The notes below the pieces were generated by a model. That model did not search any database. It worked only from the letters and a program-made list of their open reading frames with translations, and had not been told where the DNA came from. Below, one piece after another: positions 43,247 to 53,365 of a stretch of 64,000 bases of DNA. Position 1 is the first letter of the stretch. Every line of letters starts with the position of its first letter. Origin of the DNA: Xestospongia muta (Eukaryota > Porifera > Demospongiae > Haplosclerida > Petrosiidae); assembly GCA_963693285.1 (NCBI GenBank), contig OY848918.1:10963592-11027591 (forward strand), written 5' to 3'. A program made the translations under genes and the position numbers.

Positions 43247-44131
43247 ATGGCCAAACCTGTTGTCTTTGTCATTGGAGCCTCTGGCAATGTTGGAAGTGCT
43301 ACCATACAAGCCCTCTCCACCAAATATGCTGACAAGTTGGAAATCCGTGCTGGTGTCAGAAATCCAGACAAAGCTGACAAAATTAAATTGCCTGGAGTCA
43401 CAATTGTCCAGGCAGAAATGGGGGCAAAGGACAAACTCAAGGAAACATTGAAGGGAGTTGATGCTCTCTTTATTGTTACTCCAGGAGCTGAGAACAGAGC
43501 ACCTTTGTCCATTGCAACAGCAGAAGCAGCTAAAGAAGCTGGTGTCAAGTTTATTTTAGCTGTTAGTGTTCCCATTGCCAGTCTCACAGATACTATTATT
43601 GGTCGACAGTTTTCTGAACTTGAAGGAAAAATCTCTTCACTTGGAGTACCTTATACATTCATTCGTCTTCCACATTTCATTGACAACAACTGGGGATTTA
43701 AAGATACCATTCAGAGCCAATCTGCCTTTTATTCTCCCATAAACGGAGACAAATCTTTCACCGCTGTTGTAGTTGAAGATGCTGGTAATGCAGCAGCCAC
43801 CATTCTCTCTGACTACACTAAACACACCAATAAAACTTACACTGTTGTTAGTGATAGATACACGGATAATGAACTTGCTAAAGCTTTCTCTGAGGTTCTA
43901 GGAAAAGAGATCAAGTATATTCAAGTATCTTATGATGCTACAAAACAGGCATTTTTAGGAAACGGCTATCCTGAATGGGAAGTCGATAGTCTCTTAGAGA
44001 TATTTAAACTAATCGATAATGATGCTCCTGAAATTAACCAATCAGATTTAAGTGTCTACAAGACTCTTACAGGAGAGGAACCCACATCAGTAAAGGCTTG
44101 GATTGCAAAATATGATGGAGCTTTCAAATAG
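43247..44131 (+). CDS. NmrA-like NAD(P)-binding oxidoreductase, copy E (294 aa)
   Basis: Intronless. GASGNVG at residues 9-15. Variable loop SVPIASLTDTIIGRQFSELE as in copy F; then LPHFIDNNWGFKDTIQSQSA and YSPINGDKSF, where it departs from D and F and resembles B. Late region GYPEWEVDSLLEIFKLIDND and APEINQ. The patchwork suggests gene conversion among copies. Role as for copy A. Confidence 0.9.
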   Translation: MAKPVVFVIGASGNVGSATIQALSTKYADKLEIRAGVRNPDKADKIKLPGVTIVQAEMGAKDKLKETLKGVDALFIVTPGAENRAPLSIATAEAAKEAGVKFILAVSVPIASLTDTIIGRQFSELEGKISSLGVPYTFIRLPHFIDNNWGFKDTIQSQSAFYSPINGDKSFTAVVVEDAGNAAATILSDYTKHTNKTYTVVSDRYTDNELAKAFSEVLGKEIKYIQVSYDATKQAFLGNGYPEWEVDSLLEIFKLIDNDAPEINQSDLSVYKTLTGEEPTSVKAWIAKYDGAFK

Positions 44132-44399
44132 ACAGGACTGTCTGTGGCATTTTATTGAATACATCATAATTACTGTCATTAGATTTGAATACATTAGTTT
44201 TACTCTGACAATAATTTTAATGTTTACTCTCACTTTAGATTTAATATTAATATTTGTTCACAAATTATACTAATTCAATCATACCAATAGAATATCAGGA
44301 TGGCATTTAATTAAAGCCATATATAAAATATTAAATGACCACATATGTAGTCTGGTATTGAATTAAGGCACATTTGATGTTGAATAGCAAAGGTCGGAG

Positions 44400-44584
44400 T
44401 AGTCTAGCGAGCTAGACCCTCCTCCTTTTTGATAAGCTGATGGGCGGAAGAGGGTCTAGAAGCGAACTAGGCTTACTGCCCCACATTACATACATTCCAA
44501 TGGGGCAGTAAGACTATTTCACTTCTAGACCCTCCTCTTCTCATCAGCTTATCAAAAAAAAGGATGGTCTAGCTCACTAGACTA
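44400..44584. mobile_element. MITE with 9-bp target duplication, 185-bp form
   Basis: Flanked by AGGTCGGAG at 44391-44399 and 44585-44593. Termini TAGTCTAGCGAGCTAGACC and the inverse GGTCTAGCTCACTAGACTA. Long subterminal inverted repeats run through TTGATAAGCTGATGGG. No coding capacity. A 9-bp duplication is typical of Mutator-like elements. The site is empty in block D. Confidence 0.9.
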
Positions 44585-44667
44585 AGGTCGGAGCAGAAAT
44601 TGTTTAATTAATTATAAATTATTAAAAAGAGTGAGTCACAGATATAAAATATGAAGTAATATATTGT

Positions 44668-45787
44668 TCAATCATAATTACTACTGGAACTACTTGTAAT
44701 TAATTTGGAAGAATTCTCTTCAGAATAATTCTGATATCCTTGGACATTTCGCACAAACAAGTGTGTACGCTCTTTTGGTGTCTGGCACTTCTTACAACGA
44801 AACATCTTCTCTCAAACTTTCTTTGTAAGCATAACAAACAACAAAGCATTGACAAACCCTTGACCAGAATCACCAATACCCTACAATAATGACATTTAAG
44901 ATTAAGTAAAACTGTAATGATGGTCTTTAAAACCAAGTGACCACACTTGGTTCTTTCTGTTATAGAAAAGTTAATAATAAAGTAAAAATAAAAGAGAATA
45001 TAAAAGACAAAAGTTGTTGTACTTACTGAAAGGTACACCAGGAAAGTATGTATAGAGTTTGATAGTTCCATGTTTGTATAAATGTAAATAGTTGAATCAA
45101 TTATTGACCATAACCTCAACAGAATGAAGGCTACAGGGATTAGTAAAAGCTTGTAGTCAAGATTGCGTACTGCTGTCCAATAGCTCTCTTGTGAAATTAG
45201 TAATTCTCTTTGAGATCGTCTCAACTAATGGAGAAATAAAAGTAAACTGTGAAAACTAACTACAAAATTAATAGTAACAATTGAATATCATGTGATCACT
45301 ACACATTTATGTTAGCATAACTGAATGATATGACATTCATAGTGTATTACATGTCTTGTAATGATATGACATTCATAGTTATCACATGTCTTGTAATAAC
45401 AAGTTTGTTTAGTGTAAAAGGTCATTTGATGTAAGACAATACATAAAGTCCCCATCACAGGAATTGAAGCATTATTATTTTCAGTGAATGATGATCTTTT
45501 TCTTGCATGAAGAAATAAAGATACAAAAACATTATGGTCAAAAATACAATATAGCAATGCCAAGCATTTGGACATAATCATTACAATTTAGCATTTACTT
45601 CGTATTGACATACTATCAATAAAATAGAGACAAGTCTACCTCTCCATAGATGTAATGAAGTACTGACATACAAAATGGGTACAAGAACTTATGTTAGGTA
45701 GAGCCACATTTTATAACTAATAATATCAAGTAGAATCTGTCGGTCTCCAGTAGTGACGTCAATTAACTTATCACCACGCCAACCTTC
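44668..45787 (-). pseudogene. GPR157-like GPCR pseudogene, block E
   Basis: Same structure as block D: exon 3 44880-44668, exon 2 45224-45027, exon 1 remnant 45787-45640 with the shared Cys-to-Arg change and TAA. The shared lesions show the damage predates the D/E duplication. Confidence 0.85.
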
Positions 45788-45793
45788 AGATGA

Positions 45794-46999
45794 ATATTTA
45801 TAATGCCAAAAATAAAAAACAGAAGAAAAAAAATAAAATTACTTTATAAGAAGTAGATGATCCTGAAATTAAAGTTAAAGAATTCATTGATACTAGGAAT
45901 ATTAAAATTAGCAAAACTCAAAAATTGTGAATGTTCTTTTTATATGGATGAAAGAGTGCAATCATTCCCCCAAGCAATAAAAATAATGTCAATTGAGAAA
46001 GAAGAATAATATGTCCAGCATTTTCATAAGGTATAAAGTGTAAACATAATACAATGACCCTTAAGAAAAGATAAAATCCAGCAAAATAGCGATAATCATG
46101 TGTGTTCTTAGAACCATCTTTAAAGGGTCCAGTCAATATGTCACCTAATGATATTAGTATTTCCTTCCTTAGATGTAAACAGCTCAGTAATTTGTGGAAT
46201 ACTTTAAATGGATATAGTTGTATGTAGAGCATTGGTAAGAATATAATAAACACAAACACAATGATAGCAAAGATACCAGCTAGTACATGAGGCCAACCAA
46301 AGTACTTTAATGTTACATCATAGAAAAATGCTATGCCTTTATCAATGTGTTATTCCATACAGACCATTTTGTATGATGTAATAGTTGAAGAGAATAGCAG
46401 CAAGCTGAGTGAAACATAACAGATATATTGAGGCTATAGAATGAATCAAGGAAGGCTCAATATTAGTCTTACGCCAGAAACGTGCTAGTAGACGAAGAAA
46501 AGGTCTAGTGATAGTGACTACACACCTAAATCCTTAATCATACATTGTAATCCAGGTATAGATCAAGAATAGAAGGACCAGTGGATAGGTTGGTATGATA
46601 TACCAGAATGATATAGCTTGTAATGGTGTCATGTGTGGTGTAATACAGAGAGGATAGTTAAATAGGAAGGCTAAAAAATTAATATTAAAAACACTAGAAG
46701 GAAACATCAAATAATAATTATTATTTTGTAGTGATGCAATCATAAGACTTAGCCCAGGATACACTACACTTATTATTTGACAGTAGAAGACCACTCCAAT
46801 CATAAAACCATTAGTCAATTGTATGTTGAAGACTATTATAATAAACACCATTATTGTCACTGGTAAGAGTTGTATTAACACCAAACCTAGTAATATATCC
46901 TGCTTACACTTACACATCTATTGAGCTGGTTAATAGGAACTCCATAATCAGGAGCACATGTTCCACATAATCTTCCTGTTCTACCTTCTTTATTTTATG
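45794..46999 (-). pseudogene. beta-helix receptor pseudogene, block E
   Basis: Duplicate of 39010-40215 with the same truncations, plus its own later lesions: AAA to TAA after TMYD (about 46536) and a one-base deletion near 46394. Confidence 0.85.
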
Positions 47000-47219
47000 A
47001 ATAAAGAAGTACTTTCTGCTAAACTATTTACAATCAATATAATAGCAAATAATATGTACTTATTACATTAACAAACTATTACCTGTAGACATTATACTAG
47101 TCACATTAACATTAGTTGATAATAGTGGTGGTCTTGTTGATATAACTGCAGAGTCTTTGCAAAAGTATCTTTAATTCATATTGAACAATATCTAATTGGA
47201 TATTAAACAGAATCATTTA

Positions 47220-47826
47220 TAGCTCTAAAGTTAACTACATGACAAGCAAGTGTCAGTAAGTATGAAACAGTGTGATGTTTACTACTTTCTCACTGCTTTG
47301 TTTTATATTATATTCAACATGAGTGACCATGGATTGGTTAATGTGTTATCAGAATTAACTATAGAGTTCATGGTTACATTACCCTCCATGATGTAACAAC
47401 TTGTGTATCCATAACAACATTATAATACAAGTAATAATAAACACACCCACACTATAAAAATTAATATGTCATATTAACAACTAATTTGTACCTTGTTGAT
47501 GAAGAGATTATCATATAGCTGCAATGAATGTAACAATAACTGAAGTATTAACTTCTAATTCTGTTCATTTGGATTTAACACTATCATCAATAGTTTTATA
47601 AATAGCACTCAAGAAGTCACTAATAATTATCATGCATAGTATACTGGTATAAGATATCAAATTATACATTAAACACAATTTAATAACTAATAAAAACTAA
47701 ACAATTTAATTGTCTTTGTTATTGTAAACAAAATACATACTACATGTACATGACAAACTTGTTAAAAGATACAAAAGCAATAAAGTAAAGTTCACAAACT
47801 ACAGTGATTGAATTAAATGTATTTGA
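47220..47826. repeat. receptor 3'-flank repeat, block E
   Basis: Near-identical to 40440-41043. Confidence 0.8.
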
Positions 47827-48132
47827 TTAAACTTCATCTTCGTCATTGACATTACTGATACTACTCTCTTGTGTAGTACTTACTATTGAATGTAGTGGTA
47901 TTGTATTACTAGACCCAGGAATTGACTGACTATCACTTTCTGACAATGGACTAGTCTCAATGTTGATAATTTCAACTGATGGTGCATTATCATAAGTAGC
48001 ATGTACATTGTTTTCTTCAGATTGTGAGACAGTTAAGTCATATGGTACATATTTTACATGATGTTTATCATAGTTGTCTGGATGTTCCATACGAACTTTA
48101 ACATATAAATTCGTTATGTGAGTTTCATACAT
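47827..48132 (-). pseudogene. solo receptor cytoplasmic-tail fragment, block E
   Basis: Duplicate of 41044-41349 with a few substitutions and an open frame; no membrane domain attached. Confidence 0.8.
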
Positions 48133-49212
48133 AAGTATGGCTTGGTATATGATACAATATATTAGAAGGTTGTTCAGTACATTTATTAAGTTTTGGAAAC
48201 GTATTGATTTACTAGAGATGTGTATGCATAGACATGTGACACACTAAAACTAGCTATATGTAAGAATTCACTAAGAAACACCATCAGATGTAATGTTTAT
48301 GCACTTAATGTATCTAATAAAATTTTATCCATAATTATAAGGATACAATTTAATAAGAATCCAATGGGTACAACTTTAAATGGTACATTGTAGCATGGAA
48401 TCTAGAAATTTATGTGAATTACTCACTGTATAGTTTGTTGATATGTAAACGTACAACATACAAATAAATTATACAGTGAGTATTTCATGAGGATTCTATA
48501 TTCCATAGTAATCCATTCATGTAATGTACAAATTAGTTGTTAAAATGACATTAATTTTTACAGTGTATATATATTAACATTCTGCCTAACTGATATTAAT
48601 AAGTGCATTAAACTATGTGTTGTACTCTATGGGTACAAATTCACTGTATAAATTTTATGTTGCAAAGTGTAGACAACATTGTCTTCAGTGGATAGGTGGG
48701 TTGTTGGTGCAGCAGATCCAACATAAGAAGTGTAATTCTTTATATTACCATTGTAATATAAAGTAATATATATCTACAACAGTCGTGGCTTTTATCAAAC
48801 TTGGGGATGGGTACTCAAGACAAAATACAAGGCATCCAAAAAAGGGAGGAGCTACTTTCACTAAAGGATGTAGGCCAGGCAGACATCTTAACATCATTCA
48901 TATTATAGTGTCATTAATAGTTTTTATAAAATGTTAACAAGGAAGGCAGTATTTGACAAACACATCATCTCTCTAAATGAAAAAGACAATGCTAACTATC
49001 AAATGAATAACTATCAAATGAAGTCAACACATACTTTGACCTACATTATTTATTAGACCTACATCAAAAAAAGGAATGTTTATATATTACATGTACTGTA
49101 ACAAGACAAAATAGAGCTAGACATATTTAAAGATTAACTCCCATCTTCAACTAAAAGAGCAATAATTTATAGAAGATTATTAATGCTGTCATTCATGACC
49201 TTCGTTAGCAAC
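48133..49212. other. spacer of block E/F, no gene
   Basis: Homologous to 41350-42475. A short deletion near 48990-49010 distinguishes it. Confidence 0.6.
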
Positions 49213-49310
49213 ATTCCAGTGTAGAGGTTATACACGTGGTTATTTTTTGCTACGTGTAGCAGATTGAGTTAAACTTCCGGTTGCAGCGTGTAGATCAATC
49301 ACCAGGGCTT
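49213..49310 (+). promoter_or_regulatory. truncated NmrA promoter cassette upstream of integrase fragment, block F
   Basis: Counterpart of 42476-42548, ending at the same ACCAGGGCTTTGG junction. Confidence 0.8.
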
Positions 49311-49324
49311 TGGTCTCATAGTTG

Positions 49325-49810
49325 TCAAAGTTGTCTTTCATTCTTTTACACTCATCACATCCTGATACATATGGTAAGTCATAGTACAGCTTATAATACG
49401 AAAAAGACATCACTTACAACTTCTTTCACATCTTTCATGACTCCATTCCATGTAAATCTCTCAATAACACTATTTTAGGTCTTTTTTAACCAAGATCTCC
49501 CAATATTGGGTCAGCATGGCAACAACACACAATTCGTAATTTTTCTGTCTTGATTGTACATACCTTACCCACTGAAAACAGAAACATTATTATAAATTAT
49601 TGTAAGACAATAAAAAAGAAATTGAACAAAAACACAAATTTGTCCAGAGTTCTTCTCATAGTAAACTTCTCCTTCTCTCAATGCTAGTTTGCCAGCCTTT
49701 TTCCTAATGCTTCTCTTCCTGTTAGCAGGACAATCTGAAACATAAGTTCCATTTTCTATGTAGTTTATTGCCTCCTCAGTCAGGTTCCCATCTTCTCTCT
49801 GGTGTGACAT
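49325..49810 (-). pseudogene. H2C2 integrase-type zinc-binding gene fragment, block F
   Basis: Duplicate of 42565-43048. It keeps one more codon in LREGEVYYEKN, which fits the integrase family better than the EEVYY of the other copies. The second and third pieces carry the same disruptions. Confidence 0.75.
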
Positions 49811-49850
49811 TGCTTTTTTGACACTTTGAAAACTTCACCAGGCTATTTAA

Positions 49851-50009
49851 TTACAAGCCTTACATGTAGCAGCAGATTGAGTTAAACTTCCGGTTGCAGT
49901 GTCTAGATCAATCACCAGGGCTGCAATTATAAAGGAGTGTCTTCTTGCTGTCACTTTCATTCCAAATCGATTCTAATTTCTCGATAAGCTACTCTGTTCT
50001 CATTTTGAA
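49851..50009 (+). promoter_or_regulatory. NmrA-family promoter cassette, copy F
   Basis: TTCCGGTTGCAGTGTCTAG, ATCACCAGGGCTGC, TATAAAGG at 49928-49935, leader; 82 bp from TATA to ATG. Confidence 0.8.
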
Positions 50010-50894
50010 ATGGCCAAACCTGTTGTCTTTGTCATTGGAGCCTCTGGCAATGTTGGAAGTGCTACCATACAAGCCCTCTCCACCAAATATGCTGACAAGC
50101 TGGAAATCCTTGCTGGTGTCCGAAATCCAGACAAAGCTGACAAAATTAAATTGCCTGGAGTCACAATTGTCCAGGCAGAAATGGGGGCAAAGGACAAACT
50201 CACGGAAACATTTAAGGGAGTTGATGCTCTCTTTATTGTTACTCCAGGAGCTGAGAACAGAGCACCTTTGTCCATTGCAACAGCAGAAGCAGCTAAAGAA
50301 GCTGGTGTCAAGTTTATTTTAGCTGTTAGTGTTCCCATTGCCAGTCTCACAGATACCATTATTGGTCGACAGTTATCTGAACTTGAAGGAAAAATCTCTT
50401 CACTTGGAGTACCTTATACATTCATTCGTCTTCCACATTTCGTTGACAACAACTGGGGATTTAAAGATACCATTCAGGGCCAATCTGCCTTTTATGGTCC
50501 CATTAACCCAGACAAACCTTTCACTCCAGTTGTAGTTGAAGATGCTGGTAATGCAGCAGCCACCATTCTCTCTGACTACACTAAACACACCAATAAAACC
50601 TACACTATTGTTAGTGATCGATACACTCATAATGAACTTGCTAAAGCTTTCTCTGAGGTTCTAGGAAAAGAGATCAAGTATATTCAAGTACCTTATGATG
50701 CTGCAAAACAGGCATTTTTAGGAAAGGGCTATCCTGAATGGCAAGTTGATGGTGTCTTAGAGATATTTAAACTAATCGATAATGATGCTCCTGAAACTAA
50801 CCAATCAGATTTAAGTGTCTACAAGACTCTTACAGGAGAGGAACCCACATCAGTAAAGGCTTGGATTGCAAAATATGATGGAGCTTTCAAATAG
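50010..50894 (+). CDS. NmrA-like NAD(P)-binding oxidoreductase, copy F (294 aa)
   Basis: Intronless. GASGNVG at residues 9-15. The usual Arg of IRAGVRN is Leu (ILAGVRN); the Arg after Val that could contact NADP phosphate is kept. Variable loop as in E; YGPINPDKPF and GKGYPEWQVDGVLEIFKLID as in D. Role as for copy A. Confidence 0.9.
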   Translation: MAKPVVFVIGASGNVGSATIQALSTKYADKLEILAGVRNPDKADKIKLPGVTIVQAEMGAKDKLTETFKGVDALFIVTPGAENRAPLSIATAEAAKEAGVKFILAVSVPIASLTDTIIGRQLSELEGKISSLGVPYTFIRLPHFVDNNWGFKDTIQGQSAFYGPINPDKPFTPVVVEDAGNAAATILSDYTKHTNKTYTIVSDRYTHNELAKAFSEVLGKEIKYIQVPYDAAKQAFLGKGYPEWQVDGVLEIFKLIDNDAPETNQSDLSVYKTLTGEEPTSVKAWIAKYDGAFK

Positions 50895-51162
50895 ACAGGA
50901 CTGTCTGTGGCATTTTATTGAATACATCATAATTACTGTCATTAGATTTGAATAGTTTAGTTTTACTCTGGCAATAATTTTAATGTTTACTCTCACTTTA
51001 GATTTAATATTAATATTTGTTCACAAATTATACTAATTCAATCATACCAATAGAATATCAGGATGGCATTTAATTAAAGCCATATATAAAACATTAAATG
51101 GCCAAATATGTAGTCTGGTATTGAATTAAGGCACATTTGATGTCGAATAGCAAAGGTCGGAG

Positions 51163-51477
51163 TAGTCTAGCGAGCTAGACCCTCCTCTTTTTTGATAAAC
51201 TGATGGGCAGAAGAGGGTCTAGAAGCGAAATAGGCTTACTGCTTCATTGGAATGTATGGAATGTGGGGCAGTACCTCAATGTTTACATAGTGGTTATAAA
51301 CTGTTATTACAACTGCCATGTGAACAGTTGTAATAACAGTTTATAACCACTATGTAAACATTGCGGTACTGCCCCACATTCCATACATTCCAATGGGGCA
51401 GTAAGCCTATTTCACTTCTAGACCCTCCTCTTCTCATCAGCTTATCAAAAAAAAGGATGGTCTAGCTCACTAGACTA
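51163..51477. mobile_element. MITE with 9-bp target duplication, 315-bp form
   Basis: Same site, same flanking AGGTCGGAG (51154-51162, 51478-51486) and same termini as the element in block E, but with an extra central palindrome. It appears to be the longer parental form. Confidence 0.9.
51280..51360. repeat. perfect 36-bp inverted repeat inside the MITE
   Basis: Arms 51280-51315 and 51325-51360 are exact complements around a 9-base loop (CCATGTGAA). Pairing continues outward, with mismatches, to about 51237 and 51405. Confidence 0.92.
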
Positions 51478-51561
51478 AGGTCGGAGCAGAAATTGTTTAA
51501 TTAATTATAAATTATTAAAAAAGAGTGAGTCACAGATATAAAATATGAAGTAATATATTGT

Positions 51562-53246
51562 TCAATCATAATTACTACTGGAACTACTTGTAATTAATTT
51601 GGAAGAATTCTCTTCAGAATAATTCTGATATCCTTGGACATTTTGCACAAACAAGTGTGTACGCCCTTTTGGTGTCTGGCACTTCTTACAACAAAACATC
51701 TTCTCTCGAACTTTCTTTGTAAGCATAACAAACAACAAACCATTGACAAACCCTTGACCAGAATCACCAATACCCTACAATAATGACATTTAAGATAAAG
51801 AAAAACTGTAATGATGGTCTTTAAAACCAAGTGACCACACTTGGTTCTTTCTGTTATAGAAAAGTTAATAATAAAGTAAAAATAAAAGAGAATATAAAAG
51901 ACAAAAGTTGTTCTACTTACTGAAAGGTACACCAGGAAAGTATGTATAGAGTTTGATAGTTCCATGTTTGTATAAATGTAAATAGTTGAATCAATTATTG
52001 ACCATAACCTCAACAGAATGAAGGCTACAGGGATTAGTAAAAGCTTGTAGTCAAGATTGCGTACTGCTGTCCAATAGCTCTCTTGTGAAATTAGTAATTC
52101 TCTTTGAGATCGTCTCAACTAATGGAGAAATAAAAGTAAACTGTGAAAACTAACTACAAAATTAATAGTAACAATTGAATATCATGTGATCACTACACAT
52201 TTATGTTAGCATAACTGAATGATATGACATTCATAGTGTATTACATGTCTTGTAATGATATGACATTCATAGTATATTACATGTCTTGTAATAACAAGTT
52301 TGTTTAGTGTAAAAGGTCATTTGATGTAAGACAAAACATAAAGTCCCATCACAGGAATTGAAGCATTATTATTTTCAGTGAATGATGATCTTTTCTTGCA
52401 TGAAGAAATAAAGATACAAAAACATTACGGTCAAAAATACAATATAGCAATGCCAAGTGTTTGGACATAATCTTTACAATTTAGCATTTACTTTGTATTA
52501 ACATACATTCAATAAAATAGAGACACGCCTACCTCTCGATAGATGTAACAAAGTACTGACATATACAAAATGGGTACAAGAACGAATGTCAGGTAGAGCC
52601 ACATTTTATAACTTATAATATCAAGTAGAATCTGTCGCTCTCCAGTAGTGAGGTCAATTAACTTATCACCACACCAACCTTCAGAAGAAAATGGTGAGTA
52701 TCCCAATCGATGAGTTAAGAGTTTCCATAACACAATTAGCACAGGTAGGACATAACAAAGTATTCCAATCAAATAGAAACTACATCTGGCAGCTCTGGGT
52801 CTTTGGAAATGAACTATTCTTAAATACAGATATACTGCCATATTTAGAGTCCATAAAAACGAACCATTTGTGAAATATACTGCAAAGACAGCTTGAGTGA
52901 TGCAAGCATTGTTAATTGTTGTTCCTGGATCTTTGAGGATTGGGAGTCCAAACTTGTAACTGGTATTTGTGTTATCAAAGTAATACTTATTGAAGTTAAC
53001 ACTGATCCCTACTAAATTAGCAACAGCAACTCCTAAATCCATTATTGATAAATGGACCAAAATGAGTCGAGGTGTTGTACGTAAACTCTTGAAACCAATG
53101 TAAGAGACAATTATCATAAGAGATCCAAGAATTGATAGAGAGCACGTGATTCCCACCAAAATCCTCAGTTTTATGTCTGGCAGGACAGGTACCATCTTAG
53201 TAGCAGGAGATATCGAGTCACTGAGTTTAAATTCAATGGAAGCCAT
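51562..53246 (-). CDS. GPR157: GPR157-like seven-transmembrane receptor (374 aa, 3 exons)
   Basis: Exon 1 53246-52533, exon 2 52118-51921, exon 3 51774-51562; all introns GT-AG and phase 0. Exon 1 encodes the N terminus and TM1-TM5: LRILVGITCSLSILGS (TM1), RLILVHLSIMDLGVAV (TM2), SFLWTLNMAVYLYLRIV (TM3), then GWCGDKL in the second extracellular loop and VLVPILYMSVLCYIYRE (TM5). Exon 2 has DYKLLLIPVAFILLRLWSII (TM6). Exon 3 has GIGDSGQGFVNGLLFVMLTK (TM7), matching the GIGNxxQGxxNxxxFV motif of GPR157, then a Cys-rich, Ser-rich tail. GPR157 is a cAMP-receptor-like GPCR, Gq-coupled and ciliary in vertebrates. It lies 120 bp downstream of the receptor at 53366, same strand. A longer read-through of intron 2 exists but puts TM7 out of frame. 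Confidence 0.88.
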
Positions 53247-53365
53247 CTTTAGTTTTGATTACCACTACATTGATGATAGTGCATTTTAATAATCAAAATT
53301 AAGCACTTATATACACACACGCACAAATTAAATATACTAACAACAAACTAGTGTAAAATGTAAGT

